Below, one piece after another: positions 28,826-37,560 of a stretch of 64,000 nt of DNA; the first letter of the stretch is position 1, and the number at the start of each line of letters is the position of its first letter. The position numbers and the translations under genes are program-made. Origin of the DNA: Streptomyces griseorubiginosus (GTDB lineage Bacteria; Actinomycetota; Actinomycetes; Streptomycetales; Streptomycetaceae); assembly GCF_001514195.1 (NCBI RefSeq), contig NZ_KQ948734.1:402462-466461 (forward strand). The letters run 5' to 3'. Under the pieces are notes generated by a model. The model made no database searches, had not been told where the DNA came from, and worked only from the letters and a program-made list of their open reading frames with translations.

Positions 28826-30598
28826 GTGACCACTGCATCCGTACCTCGGCAACCGCAGGCCGCCCCGCCGGGTCCGGTCACACCGCCGCACGCCAGCGAG
28901 GCGACCCGCCTCCTCTGCGCCGGCACCTACCTGGATTCCGGTTACCGCGACCGGGTCATCGAGCAGCTGCACCTGAACGAACAGCGGATCGTCGCGCCCT
29001 CGCTCGGCCTCGACGCGGCCCGGGTGCTCGCGCACGCGCTGCGCGCCCGCCGCCAGGAGCTGCTGTGGGCCGGGGCGATCATCGGCCTCTGGGTGATCGG
29101 ACTGCCGCTCACCGGCGGACTTCTGGGCTTCGCCCTCGTCCCCAGCCTCATGCTCGCCGTCGCCCCGTGGGTCCGCGGCAAGAGCGGCAACCCGCCGCTG
29201 TACCGGTGGCTGCCCGCCCTGCTGTTGCGCTGGTGGGGCCGGATCGGCTTCGCGGTCTTCCTGGCCGCCACCCTCTTCCTGGCCTTCGGCGGCGGGGACG
29301 ACGATTCCGCCTACGGGTCCTCCTACGGCGGCTCGTCCTCCTACGACGACGGCTACTTCGGCGGCTCCTACGGCGACTCGCCCGACGTGACGGACCTCCT
29401 TTTCCCCGACGTCGGCCGGGCCGGTGGACTCGTCGACCCCCTCCAGGCCTGGCTCGTGATCGTCGTCCTCGCCCTGATCGCGGCCTGTGTGGCCGCCCAG
29501 CGCGGCCAGTTCGCCCGGGCCGTGAGCGCCGAACTGTCCCCGCAGCGCTTCCCGGACGCGGCCGGCGACCCCGCCGAACGGGCCGAGGGGCCCCGCTTCC
29601 AGCGGCTGAAGGAACGCATCCGGCTCGAACAGCACGCCCCGCTCGTCATGTACCACGAGAAGCGGCCCTTCTGCGGGGCCGGAGCCGCCTACGAGACCTG
29701 GGTGCTCGCCGTCGAACTGCGGCCCGACGAGAGCAGGGAACAGCTCCCGCTGAACAACCGCGCGGTGCTGGAGAAGATCCGCCCGCTGCTCGAACAGCTG
29801 CGGCTGCCCTCGGAGTTCGCCGGACACACGGTCCGCGACCGGCTGCGCTGGCTGGAGATCGACGAGTGCGTGTTCCTGCCCGCGGAGGGACTGCGCCGGC
29901 GCGAGGAGGCGCCGTACCACCCGGGGGCCTTCGAGGAGCACCGGGCGCGGGCGGTCGAGGAGGGCGCCGAGAAGCGGCGGCACTTCCTGCGCATCCGCGT
30001 CGGCGGCTGGGAGGAGGAGCTGGTCGTCACGGTCTTCGTGCGCGTCCACACCCAGGGCCGCATGCTCATGCTGGAGATCGCCCCGCACGTCCTGCTGCCG
30101 GTGCGCGAGGACTTCAAGGACGCCGACCGCGCGGCGCACAACTACCGCCACAACAACGTGCTCGGCAAGGCGGTCTGGGCCATGGCCCGGGTGCCGGGCT
30201 CCGCGGCCGGCTCCCTCGCCACCCTCGGCAGGGGCGTCGCCTACCTGTGGAAGCTGCTCACCGGCGGCTTCGCGGGCGCGCTGCCGGACGGGCCTGCGCT
30301 GTCGGTGCGGGAACTGGGCTCCATGGACGAGGGGTCCACCTTCCAGGAGATGGACGCCTACCGCTATCTCCGCAGCGTCCAGGACCGGGTCGCGCACGGC
30401 GTGCTCACCGCGCTCGCCGAATCCGGTTACCAGACCGGCGAGTTCGTCCAGAAGATCGTCAACATCAGCAGTGGCGGGGTGCATGTCGAGGGCGGCGTCC
30501 ACGGCAGTACGTTCGCGGCGGGCAAGTACGCCACCGCGTCCTCGGGGACCGCGTCGCAGAACTCGCAGAAGGGGAGCGGCAGCAATGGCAACGGATGA
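28826..30598 (+). CDS. Membrane protein with terminal GGVHGSTFA motif
   Basis: 590 residues, family not recognised. Two or three hydrophobic segments lie at about residues 80-115 (LLWAGAIIGLWVIGLPLTGG) and 135-155. A Gly/Ser/Tyr/Asp loop (residues 155-190) and another helix (WLVIVVLALIAACVAA, near 215) follow. The remaining 350 residues are soluble. The extreme C-terminus holds ISSGGVHVEGGVHGSTFAAG; the same GGVHGSTFA motif opens the next, overlapping gene. The GTG at 28826 has GGGGGAG upstream. Function unknown; the shared motif and overlap suggest the two products assemble together. Confidence 0.55.
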   Translation: MTTASVPRQPQAAPPGPVTPPHASEATRLLCAGTYLDSGYRDRVIEQLHLNEQRIVAPSLGLDAARVLAHALRARRQELLWAGAIIGLWVIGLPLTGGLLGFALVPSLMLAVAPWVRGKSGNPPLYRWLPALLLRWWGRIGFAVFLAATLFLAFGGGDDDSAYGSSYGGSSSYDDGYFGGSYGDSPDVTDLLFPDVGRAGGLVDPLQAWLVIVVLALIAACVAAQRGQFARAVSAELSPQRFPDAAGDPAERAEGPRFQRLKERIRLEQHAPLVMYHEKRPFCGAGAAYETWVLAVELRPDESREQLPLNNRAVLEKIRPLLEQLRLPSEFAGHTVRDRLRWLEIDECVFLPAEGLRRREEAPYHPGAFEEHRARAVEEGAEKRRHFLRIRVGGWEEELVVTVFVRVHTQGRMLMLEIAPHVLLPVREDFKDADRAAHNYRHNNVLGKAVWAMARVPGSAAGSLATLGRGVAYLWKLLTGGFAGALPDGPALSVRELGSMDEGSTFQEMDAYRYLRSVQDRVAHGVLTALAESGYQTGEFVQKIVNISSGGVHVEGGVHGSTFAAGKYATASSGTASQNSQKGSGSNGNG

Positions 30599-30941
30599 AC
30601 CGGGCGTCAGCATCACCGGAGGGGTGCACGGCAGCACCTTCGCCATCGGCAGCCACGCGCGTGCCGAGAGCCACCACGGGGTCGCGCCCGGACGGGACGA
30701 GGACGCCGAGGCGCTCCTCGCCGCTGTACGGGAACTCCGTGCCGACCTCACGAGACTGAGGTCCACGGACGAGACGGCCACCCTGGACACCGCGCTGGCC
30801 GAGACGGAGGAGGAGCTCGTCACGACGGGCCAGGCGGGACCGACCCGCCGGGAACGTCTGCGGGCCCTGCTGGACGATTCACAGGCACTGGTGAACCTGG
30901 TCGCCTCGGCGGGGGCCGTGGCGGGGTTGCTCGGGCTGTGA
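30585..30941 (+). CDS. Small protein with N-terminal GGVHGSTFA motif
   Basis: 118 residues, overlapping the previous gene by 14 bases in another frame. The ATG at 30585 follows AAGGGGAGC. The N-terminus ITGGVHGSTFAIGSHARAE repeats the motif at the end of the upstream product. A charged helical middle (VRELRADLTRLRS, ETEEELVT) and a small hydrophobic C-terminus (LVNLVASAGAVAGLLGL) follow. It resembles small actinobacterial proteins that join a Gly/His-rich beta motif to a helical part; I recall DUF5955 as similar in layout but cannot confirm membership. Confidence 0.55.
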   Translation: MATDEPGVSITGGVHGSTFAIGSHARAESHHGVAPGRDEDAEALLAAVRELRADLTRLRSTDETATLDTALAETEEELVTTGQAGPTRRERLRALLDDSQALVNLVASAGAVAGLLGL

Positions 30942-30984
30942 CCGCGGCGGTGACAGGGGCCGGGACAGAGGCGAGGGGGAGAGC

Positions 30985-32286
30985 GTGAGCGGGGGCGTGC
31001 GGTACTGGAACGAGGAGACGCAGCGCTGGGAGGACGGGGACGGCGGCCCTACGGCGACGGGTCCGGTCACTCCGCCGCCGTCGGCGACCGGTCCGGTCAC
31101 GCCGCCACCGCCGCCGCCATCGGAGAGGCCGGGGACAGTGCCGCCGCAGACTCCGGTGTGGCCGCCGGCGGCCGGGTCGGACGTCACGGGGGCGGGGGCC
31201 GGGACGGTCGCGGGGGCTGGCACGGCGGCGGGGCCCGGAACTGAGACGGGGCCGGGTGCGCGGGGCGCGGGTGCCGGAGCGGCCGCTGACGTGCCCGGTC
31301 CTGGAGCGCCCGCCGACGTGCCCGGTCCCGTTGGCGTGTCCTCCCCACCCCCGCCCTCCCCTCCCGTCGGCTGGCCCGGGGCCGGTGGCGGCAGCACCTG
31401 GCACGGGCCCGGTGTCCCGGACGGCGGCTGGTCGTCGGTCGAGCAGGTCGGCGGCGGGGGTGTGCCGTCGGCCGAGTGGTCCGGGTCCTCCTGGTCGACT
31501 GGCGGGACCGGCGGGACCGGCGGGCATACGGCCGTCGTCCCGCCCACCCCGCCCGCCGCGCCCGCCGCCGCCAGGAACCGCCGGCTCGTCTGGTCCGTGC
31601 TCGGCGGAGCCGCTGCCGTCGGGGTCGTCACCACCCTGGTGCTGACCCTGGTGGTGGGCGGCGGTGACAAGGACGACCAGGGCGGGGGCGGGAGTCCGTC
31701 GCCGACGCATGTCGTCTCGCAGCAGGGGGAGCCCGAGGACTCGCCGACCCCCTCGCCCACCGAGGAGTCCGCGTCCCCGCTCGCCTCGGCGCCCCAACTC
31801 CCCGACGGATACGAGCTGTACGTGGACGAGGAGGGTTTCCGCATCGCCCGCCCGGTGGGCTGGTCGCGGAGCACCGTGCCGTCCCAGTTCGGCATCGACG
31901 TCGTCAACTACCGCAGCCCCGGCGGCGAACAGCGGCTCCAGGTGTACCAGATCGCGGAGAGCTCCCCGGAGGAGTCCTTCGCGCTGTACCTCTCCGCCGA
32001 CACCACCAAGCCGGACGGCTTCAAGAAGCTGGACCTGCGGCCCGTGGACGACGACGGGTTCACCGGCCGGCGCCTGGAGTACGTGGCCGACACCCTCAGC
32101 GGCGAGCCCGACCTGGGCCGCTGGCACGTCTACGACGAGCGGTTCGTCGCACAGGACGGCCTCATCTACGCGGTCGCCGCCTACGGCCTCGACAAGAACG
32201 GCGGCCAGGACGAACTGAAGCTTCTGACCAGCGCGTTGAAGGGATTCTGCGCACCCTACTCGTGCGACCCGGCGGCGATCGACTGA
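30985..32286 (+). CDS. Membrane-anchored protein with extracellular domain
   Basis: 433 residues, a paralogue of 24036-25016. A Pro/Gly-rich cytoplasmic N-terminus of about 195 residues leads to one transmembrane helix (LVWSVLGGAAAVGVVTTLVL). A Ser/Pro spacer follows, then a domain with GFRIARPVGWSRS, EQRLQVYQIAESSPEE and a final Cys pair (FCAPYSC). The GTG at 30985 has GAGGGGGAGA upstream. It probably displays a domain outside the cell; the ligand is unknown. It follows the two GGVHGSTFA genes on the same strand with a 43-base gap and may belong to their operon. Confidence 0.62.
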   Translation: MSGGVRYWNEETQRWEDGDGGPTATGPVTPPPSATGPVTPPPPPPSERPGTVPPQTPVWPPAAGSDVTGAGAGTVAGAGTAAGPGTETGPGARGAGAGAAADVPGPGAPADVPGPVGVSSPPPPSPPVGWPGAGGGSTWHGPGVPDGGWSSVEQVGGGGVPSAEWSGSSWSTGGTGGTGGHTAVVPPTPPAAPAAARNRRLVWSVLGGAAAVGVVTTLVLTLVVGGGDKDDQGGGGSPSPTHVVSQQGEPEDSPTPSPTEESASPLASAPQLPDGYELYVDEEGFRIARPVGWSRSTVPSQFGIDVVNYRSPGGEQRLQVYQIAESSPEESFALYLSADTTKPDGFKKLDLRPVDDDGFTGRRLEYVADTLSGEPDLGRWHVYDERFVAQDGLIYAVAAYGLDKNGGQDELKLLTSALKGFCAPYSCDPAAID

Positions 32287-32326
32287 CCCTGGACGAGGCC
32301 GACCGGACCCCGCCGGTGCGCGTGGC

Positions 32327-33082
32327 TCACGCGTTCCGCAACTCGTCCTGGAGCTTGTCCACGTCCACGCTCTCGCCGGCCGGCGGTGTCTTCGAGGGGA
32401 CCGGCCTGCCGTAGTCCGAGAAGGACAGCGCCAGGTCGGTCCCGCCGCCCTTCTGCGTGGCCCGCACCAGCCGGTGCGGGGTGTCCGACGTGACGTACAG
32501 GACCACCCGCTTGCCCTCCGCCGTGCCCTTCAGCGGGATCACCTCCGTGCCGTCGACCTTCGTCGGCGCACCCTTCGTCAGCCGCCGCGCGTCGGAGGAG
32601 TCCGCGGTGATCTCCTTCTGGAAGGAGGTCAGATCGCAGGTTTCGGCCATGCCCCTCAGCATCGCGTCGTGCGTGGAACCGTGGAGGTAGCGGTTCTTGA
32701 GGAGTTCGGCCACCGCGTCGCCCTGACCGCCCGGTACCTGAGCCTTCCAGAACGCGGTGTCCGGCTTCATCCACACCTCGGCGCCCCGCTTGACGATCTC
32801 CACACGGCCGCCGCCCGCTCCCATCCTCAGCGTCCCGGCGCAGTTGCCGTCCTGGTCGAGGGCGAGGTCCATCGAGACCGGCTGGGTCCGGCTGGTGCGG
32901 GTGTCCGTGCTGTGGTCCGTCAGCCGCAGACGGACGGACTCGGCGTCGAGGAGGTTCTTCTTCGCCTGGTCGACCAGATCGCGTGCGCTCGGGTCGTCGG
33001 CCGCGGCGGCGCCCGGACCGAGGAGCGACGACACGACGAGCGCCGCGCCCGCCGCCGTGACGGTCAGCACTCTCCGTGTCAT
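32327..33082 (-). CDS. Secreted LppX/LprAFG-like protein
   Basis: 251 residues with a clear signal peptide (VTAAGAALVVSSLLGPGAAAA) and no lipobox Cys, so it is probably released or loosely attached. The mature part has the look of the LppX_LprAFG fold (DLVDQAKKNLLDAESVRLRL, then MDLALDQDGNCAGTLRM and VEIVKRGAEVWMKPD). Relatives of that fold in mycobacteria carry lipids between membrane and envelope; the cargo here is unknown. The ATG at 33082 has GGAGGTGACG upstream. It is divergent from the choline/betaine operon. Confidence 0.72.
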   Translation of the reverse strand: MTRRVLTVTAAGAALVVSSLLGPGAAAADDPSARDLVDQAKKNLLDAESVRLRLTDHSTDTRTSRTQPVSMDLALDQDGNCAGTLRMGAGGGRVEIVKRGAEVWMKPDTAFWKAQVPGGQGDAVAELLKNRYLHGSTHDAMLRGMAETCDLTSFQKEITADSSDARRLTKGAPTKVDGTEVIPLKGTAEGKRVVLYVTSDTPHRLVRATQKGGGTDLALSFSDYGRPVPSKTPPAGESVDVDKLQDELRNA

Positions 33083-33167
33083 GGCGTCACCTCCACGAAA
33101 GGCACGACCAGCCTACGTTTGTCCCTTTTTGTCCGCATGTTCAGTGAGCCAGGGCACTTTCGGCCAC

Positions 33168-33185
33168 CGATTGCGCATGCAATCG
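33168..33185. promoter_or_regulatory. Inverted repeat upstream of the betaine operon
   Basis: CGATTGC (33168-33174) and GCAATCG (33179-33185) are perfect 7-bp arms with a 4-base centre. A related GCATGCGATG lies at 33197-33206, and a 10-base palindrome ACACGCGTGT at 33222-33231. One or more may be operators for the betaine operon or the divergent secreted-protein gene. Confidence 0.5.
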
Positions 33186-33272
33186 AGGGTCGGGGGCATG
33201 CGATGACGGTCCCGGTGAGTGACACGCGTGTGACGCAGGGGCACTGAACAGGAACGGAAGGCAACACCGATC

Positions 33273-34799
33273 ATGGCCGGACAGCAGGCGCGGCTCGAGC
33301 CGCACACCATCCACGCGGGCGGCGAGTGGCGCGCAGCCGTCTCCGGAGCCACCCGCGACATCCTCGACCCCGCCGACGCTCGGCCGTTCGCCGTCGTCGC
33401 CGAGGGTGACGAGAAGGACACCGATCTGGCGGTCGCCGCCGCCCGCCAGGCCTTCGACTCAGGACAGGGCCCCTGGCCGCTCACCCCCGTCGCCGAACGC
33501 GCCGCACTGCTGCGCCGCGTCGCCGATCTTCTCGTACGCGACCGCGAAGAACTCGGCCTGCTGGAGAGCCGGGACGCGGGCAAGACCGTGGAGGAGGGCC
33601 GGGTCGACATCGACTGTGTCGCCGACGCCTTCCGCTACTTCGCCGACCTCGTCGCGGGCGAGGCGCCCGGCCGGGTCGTCGACGCCGGCTCGACCGACAT
33701 CCACAGCGTCGTCGTCCACGAACCGCTCGGCGTGTGCGCGCTGATCACCCCCTGGAACTACCCGCTGCTCCAGGCCAGTTGGAAGATCGCCCCGGCGCTC
33801 GCGGCCGGCAACACCTTCGTGGTCAAGCCGAGCGAGATCACCCCGATGACGACGATCGCGCTCATCGAGCTGCTGGTCGAGGCCGGGCTGCCGGAAGGCG
33901 TCGCCAACATCGTGACCGGCCCCGGCCACACCGTCGGCGCCCGGCTCGCCGAGCACCCCGACGTGGACCTGGTCTCCTTCACCGGCGGTCTGGTCAGCGG
34001 CACCAAGGTCGCCCAGGCCGCCGCCCCCACCGTCAAGAAGGTCGCCCTCGAACTCGGCGGCAAGAACCCCAACGTGGTCTTCGCCGACGCCTGCGCCACC
34101 CCCGAGGGCTTCGACACCGCCGTCGACCAGGCCCTGAACGCCGCCTTCATCCACAGCGGCCAGGTCTGCTCCGCGGGCGGCCGTCTCATCGTCGAGGAGT
34201 CCGTCCGGGACCGTTTCGTGGCCGAACTCGCCCGCCGCGCCGCGAAGATCCGCCTCGGCCGCGGCACCGAGGACGGGGTCGAGTGCGGGCCGCTGGTCTC
34301 CGAGCAGCAGCGCGCCAAGGTCGAGGACTACGTCGCCTCCGCGCTGGAGGAGGGCGCGGTGCTGCGCTCCGGCGGACAGCGCCCCGAGCCGTCGCCCGAA
34401 CGCCCCGCCGACGGCTACTTCTACGAGCCGACGGTCCTCGACCGCTGCCACCGCGAGATGCGGGTCGTGCGGGAGGAGGTCTTCGGACCCGTCCTCACCG
34501 TGGAGACCTTCCGCACGGAGGAAGAGGCCATCGCCCTCGCCAACGACACCGAGTACGGCCTCGCCGGAGCCGTCTGGACCGCCGACGCCGGACGCGCCCG
34601 CCGGGTCGCGGGGCGCCTGCGCCACGGCACCGTCTGGATCAACGACTTCCACCCCTACCTCCCGCAGGCGGAGTGGGGCGGCTTCGGCAAGAGCGGGGTG
34701 GGCCGCGAGCTCGGCCCCGCCGGCCTCGCCGAGTACCGCGAGACCAAGCACGTCTACCAGAACCTGGCCCCCAAGCCGGTTCGCTGGTTCGCCGGCTGA
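33273..34799 (+). CDS. betB: Betaine-aldehyde-type aldehyde dehydrogenase
   Basis: An NAD(P)-dependent aldehyde dehydrogenase (508 residues), here most likely oxidising betaine aldehyde to glycine betaine. Catalytic Glu260 lies in LELGGKNP and Cys299 in HSGQVCSAGGR; the cofactor segment ITPWNYPLLQASWKIAPAL is present. It opens an operon followed by a choline-dehydrogenase-like flavoprotein and a quaternary-amine ABC transporter, which fixes the substrate class. The ATG at 33273 follows GGAACGGAAGG. The long divergent upstream region contains candidate operators. Confidence 0.88.
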   Translation: MAGQQARLEPHTIHAGGEWRAAVSGATRDILDPADARPFAVVAEGDEKDTDLAVAAARQAFDSGQGPWPLTPVAERAALLRRVADLLVRDREELGLLESRDAGKTVEEGRVDIDCVADAFRYFADLVAGEAPGRVVDAGSTDIHSVVVHEPLGVCALITPWNYPLLQASWKIAPALAAGNTFVVKPSEITPMTTIALIELLVEAGLPEGVANIVTGPGHTVGARLAEHPDVDLVSFTGGLVSGTKVAQAAAPTVKKVALELGGKNPNVVFADACATPEGFDTAVDQALNAAFIHSGQVCSAGGRLIVEESVRDRFVAELARRAAKIRLGRGTEDGVECGPLVSEQQRAKVEDYVASALEEGAVLRSGGQRPEPSPERPADGYFYEPTVLDRCHREMRVVREEVFGPVLTVETFRTEEEAIALANDTEYGLAGAVWTADAGRARRVAGRLRHGTVWINDFHPYLPQAEWGGFGKSGVGRELGPAGLAEYRETKHVYQNLAPKPVRWFAG

Positions 34800-34888
34800 G
34801 CCCACGCGCGCCCCTCCCTCGCCCACGGCGTTCTCCTCGCCGCTCTCTGCCGCTCTCTTCGTCCTCAAGACTTCACTGGAGTACCCCC

Positions 34889-36418
34889 ATGTCCGATCTC
34901 AAACAGGAGTACGACTACGTCGTCATCGGCGGTGGCACAGCAGGCTCCGTCATAGCCTCCCGCCTCACCGAGAACCCCGATGTCACCGTCGCCGTCATCG
35001 AGGGCGGCCCCAGCGACGTCGGCCGGGACGACGTCCTCACGCTGCGCCGCTGGATGGGCCTGCTCGGCGGCGAACTCGACTACGACTACCCCACCACCGA
35101 GCAGCCCCGCGGCAACTCCCACATCCGGCACAGCCGCGCCCGGGTCCTCGGCGGCTGCTCCTCCCACAACACGCTGATCGCCTTCAAGCCGCTGCCCTCC
35201 GACTGGGACGAGTGGGAGGAGGCCGGCGCCAAGGGCTGGGGCGCGGTGCCGATGGAGGCGTACTACGCCCGGCTGAAGAACAACATCGTCCCGGTCGACG
35301 AGAAGGACCGGAACGCCATCGCCCGCGACTTCGTCGACGCGGCCCAGAAGGCCCTCCAGGTGCCGCGGGTCGAAGGCTTCAACAAGAAGCCCTTCGACGA
35401 CGGCGTCGGCTTCTTCGACCTGGCCTACCACCCCGAGAACAACAAGCGGTCCTCGGCGTCGGTCGCGTATCTGCACCCGGTGATGGACGAGCGCCCCAAC
35501 CTCACCATCCTGCTGGAGACCTGGGCGTACAAGCTGGAGCTGGACGGCACGCGGGCACACGGCGTGCACGTGCGGTCCAAGGACGGCACGGAGACCCTGA
35601 TCACGGCTCGCCGTGAAGTCGTCCTGTGCGCGGGCGCCGTCGACTCGCCCCGGCTGCTGCTGCACTCCGGCATCGGCCCGCGGAAGGACCTCGAGGCGCT
35701 CGGCATCCCCGTCGTGCACGATCTGCCGGGCGTCGGCGAGAACCTCCTCGACCACCCCGAGTCGGTGATCGTCTGGGAGACCGACGGCCCGATCCCCGAC
35801 AACTCCGCGATGGACTCCGACGCGGGCCTGTTCGTGCGCCGCGACCCCGACCACGCGGGCCCCGACCTGATGTTCCACTTCTACCAGGTCCCCTTCACCG
35901 ACAACCCCGAACGTCTCGGCTACGAACGCCCCGCGTACGGCGTCTCGATGACCCCGAACATCCCCAAGCCGAAGAGCCGCGGCCGCCTGTACCTCACCAG
36001 CGCGGACCCGGAGGTCAAGCCGGCCCTCGACTTCCGGTACTTCACCGACGAGGACGACTACGACGGCCGCACCCTCGTCGACGGCATCAGGATCGCCCGC
36101 GAGGTCGCGGCGACCGAACCGCTCGCCGGCTGGCTCAAGCGGGAGGTGTGCCCCGGCCCCGACATCACAAGTGACGAGGAGCTGAGCGAGTACGCCCGCA
36201 AGGTCGCGCACACCGTCTACCACCCGGCGGGCACCTGCCGCATGGGTGCCGCCGACGACGAACTGGCCGTCGTCGACCCCGAACTGAGGATCCGCGGCCT
36301 CGACGGCATCCGCATCGCCGACGCGTCCGTGTTCCCGACCATGACCGCCGTGAACCCCATGATCGGGGTGCTCATGGTCGGTGAGAAAGCCGTCGATCTG
36401 CTGGGAGGTGGTGCGTGA
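34889..36418 (+). CDS. betA: GMC oxidoreductase, choline dehydrogenase-like
   Basis: An FAD-dependent GMC-family oxidoreductase (509 residues), probably converting choline to betaine aldehyde at or near the membrane. The dinucleotide fold is [17 protein letters not shown], the GMC signature 1 region is [17 protein letters not shown], and [11 protein letters not shown] near the C-terminus carries the active-site His. The ATG at 34889 lies 89 bases after betB. The stop overlaps the next start (TGATG at 36416-36420), so it is coupled to the transporter genes. Confidence 0.87.
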   Translation: MSDLKQEYDYVVIGGGTAGSVIASRLTENPDVTVAVIEGGPSDVGRDDVLTLRRWMGLLGGELDYDYPTTEQPRGNSHIRHSRARVLGGCSSHNTLIAFKPLPSDWDEWEEAGAKGWGAVPMEAYYARLKNNIVPVDEKDRNAIARDFVDAAQKALQVPRVEGFNKKPFDDGVGFFDLAYHPENNKRSSASVAYLHPVMDERPNLTILLETWAYKLELDGTRAHGVHVRSKDGTETLITARREVVLCAGAVDSPRLLLHSGIGPRKDLEALGIPVVHDLPGVGENLLDHPESVIVWETDGPIPDNSAMDSDAGLFVRRDPDHAGPDLMFHFYQVPFTDNPERLGYERPAYGVSMTPNIPKPKSRGRLYLTSADPEVKPALDFRYFTDEDDYDGRTLVDGIRIAREVAATEPLAGWLKREVCPGPDITSDEELSEYARKVAHTVYHPAGTCRMGAADDELAVVDPELRIRGLDGIRIADASVFPTMTAVNPMIGVLMVGEKAVDLLGGGA

Positions 36419-37560
36419 TGAGTACGACCGCGACCATGGAGAAGCCCCCGACCACCGACAACCCGGTGTTCTCCGTCGACGGCCTGTGGAAGGTCTTCGG
36501 CCCCAAGGCGGACCTCGTGCCCGAGGACGCCGAACTGGCCGCCCTCGACCCCGCCGACCTGCGCGAGCGGACCGGCTGCACGGCCGCCGTCCGCGATGTG
36601 AGCTTCGACGTCCGCAAGGGCGAGGTCTTCGTCGTCATGGGCCTGTCCGGCTCCGGCAAGTCCACGCTGGTGCGCTGTCTGACCCGGCTCATCGAGCCGA
36701 CCGCGGGCACCATCTGCATCGACGGCGAGGACGTCCGCGCGATGGACAAGTCCCGGCTGCGCGAACTGCGCCGCCACCGCGCCGCGATGGTCTTCCAGCA
36801 CTTCGGCCTCCTCCCGCACCGCACGGTCCTCGACAACGTGGCGTACGGCCTGGAGGTCCAGGGCGTCGGCAAGGCCGAGCGCCGGGCGCGGGCCGCCGAG
36901 GTCGTCGTCAAGGTCGGCCTGGAGGGCATGGAACAGCGCAAGCCGTCCCAGCTGTCCGGCGGCCAGCAGCAGCGCGTGGGCCTCGCGCGGGCGCTCGCCG
37001 TGGACCCCCAGGTCCTGCTGTTCGACGAGCCGTTCAGCGCGCTCGACCCGCTGATCCGGCGGGACATGCAGGAGGAGGTCGTGCGCCTGCACCGCGAGGA
37101 GGGCCGCACGATGGTCTTCATCACGCACGACCTGAGCGAGGCCCTCAAGCTCGGTGACCGCATCGCCCTGATGCGCGACGGCAAGGTCGTCCAGCTGGGC
37201 ACCCCGGAGGAGATCGTCGGCTCCCCGGCCGACGGCTATGTCCGCGAGTTCGTCCGGGACGTGCCGCGCGAGCAGGTCATGACGGTCCGCAGGGCCATGC
37301 AGCCCGGCGGCTGCGCGGGCCCGACGCACCCGGGCGCCCTCGCCCCCGACGCCGTCGTCGCCGACGCCATCAAGGTGGTCGCCGAGCGCGGCGGCCCGGC
37401 GTGCGTCGTCGAGCGGGGCCGCTGCCTGGGTGTCGTCGACCACGAGCGGCTGCTCGGCGTGGTCGCCGGTACGCAACTCCGTGACGGATCCCCGGCACCG
37501 CGGTCTTCCGAGGGGGCCTCCGGAGCCTCCGGAACGGAGCTTCGCAAGGAGGCCGTCTGA
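36418..37560 (+). CDS. Glycine betaine ABC transporter, ATP-binding subunit
   Basis: A ProV/OpuAA-type ATPase (380 residues). Walker [10 protein letters not shown] is near residues 77-85, the signature is LSGGQQQR, and Walker [14 protein letters not shown] follows. The early segment [17 protein letters not shown] is typical of quaternary-amine importers. Only one degenerate CBS-like module ([32 protein letters not shown]) follows the ATPase core, where related proteins have two; it may sense ionic strength. The ATG at 36418 overlaps the betA stop after GGAGGTGG. Its own stop overlaps the permease start as TGATG. Confidence 0.92.
   Translation: MSTTATMEKPPTTDNPVFSVDGLWKVFGPKADLVPEDAELAALDPADLRERTGCTAAVRDVSFDVRKGEVFVVMGLSGSGKSTLVRCLTRLIEPTAGTICIDGEDVRAMDKSRLRELRRHRAAMVFQHFGLLPHRTVLDNVAYGLEVQGVGKAERRARAAEVVVKVGLEGMEQRKPSQLSGGQQQRVGLARALAVDPQVLLFDEPFSALDPLIRRDMQEEVVRLHREEGRTMVFITHDLSEALKLGDRIALMRDGKVVQLGTPEEIVGSPADGYVREFVRDVPREQVMTVRRAMQPGGCAGPTHPGALAPDAVVADAIKVVAERGGPACVVERGRCLGVVDHERLLGVVAGTQLRDGSPAPRSSEGASGASGTELRKEAV

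Noticed and set aside
25309..28926. A 1205-residue minus-strand protein ending in the MFS exporter
   Set aside because: The upstream 700 codons are shadow of the LysR and MarR-GNAT genes; the MFS protein starts at ATG 26748 with an excellent ribosome-binding site.
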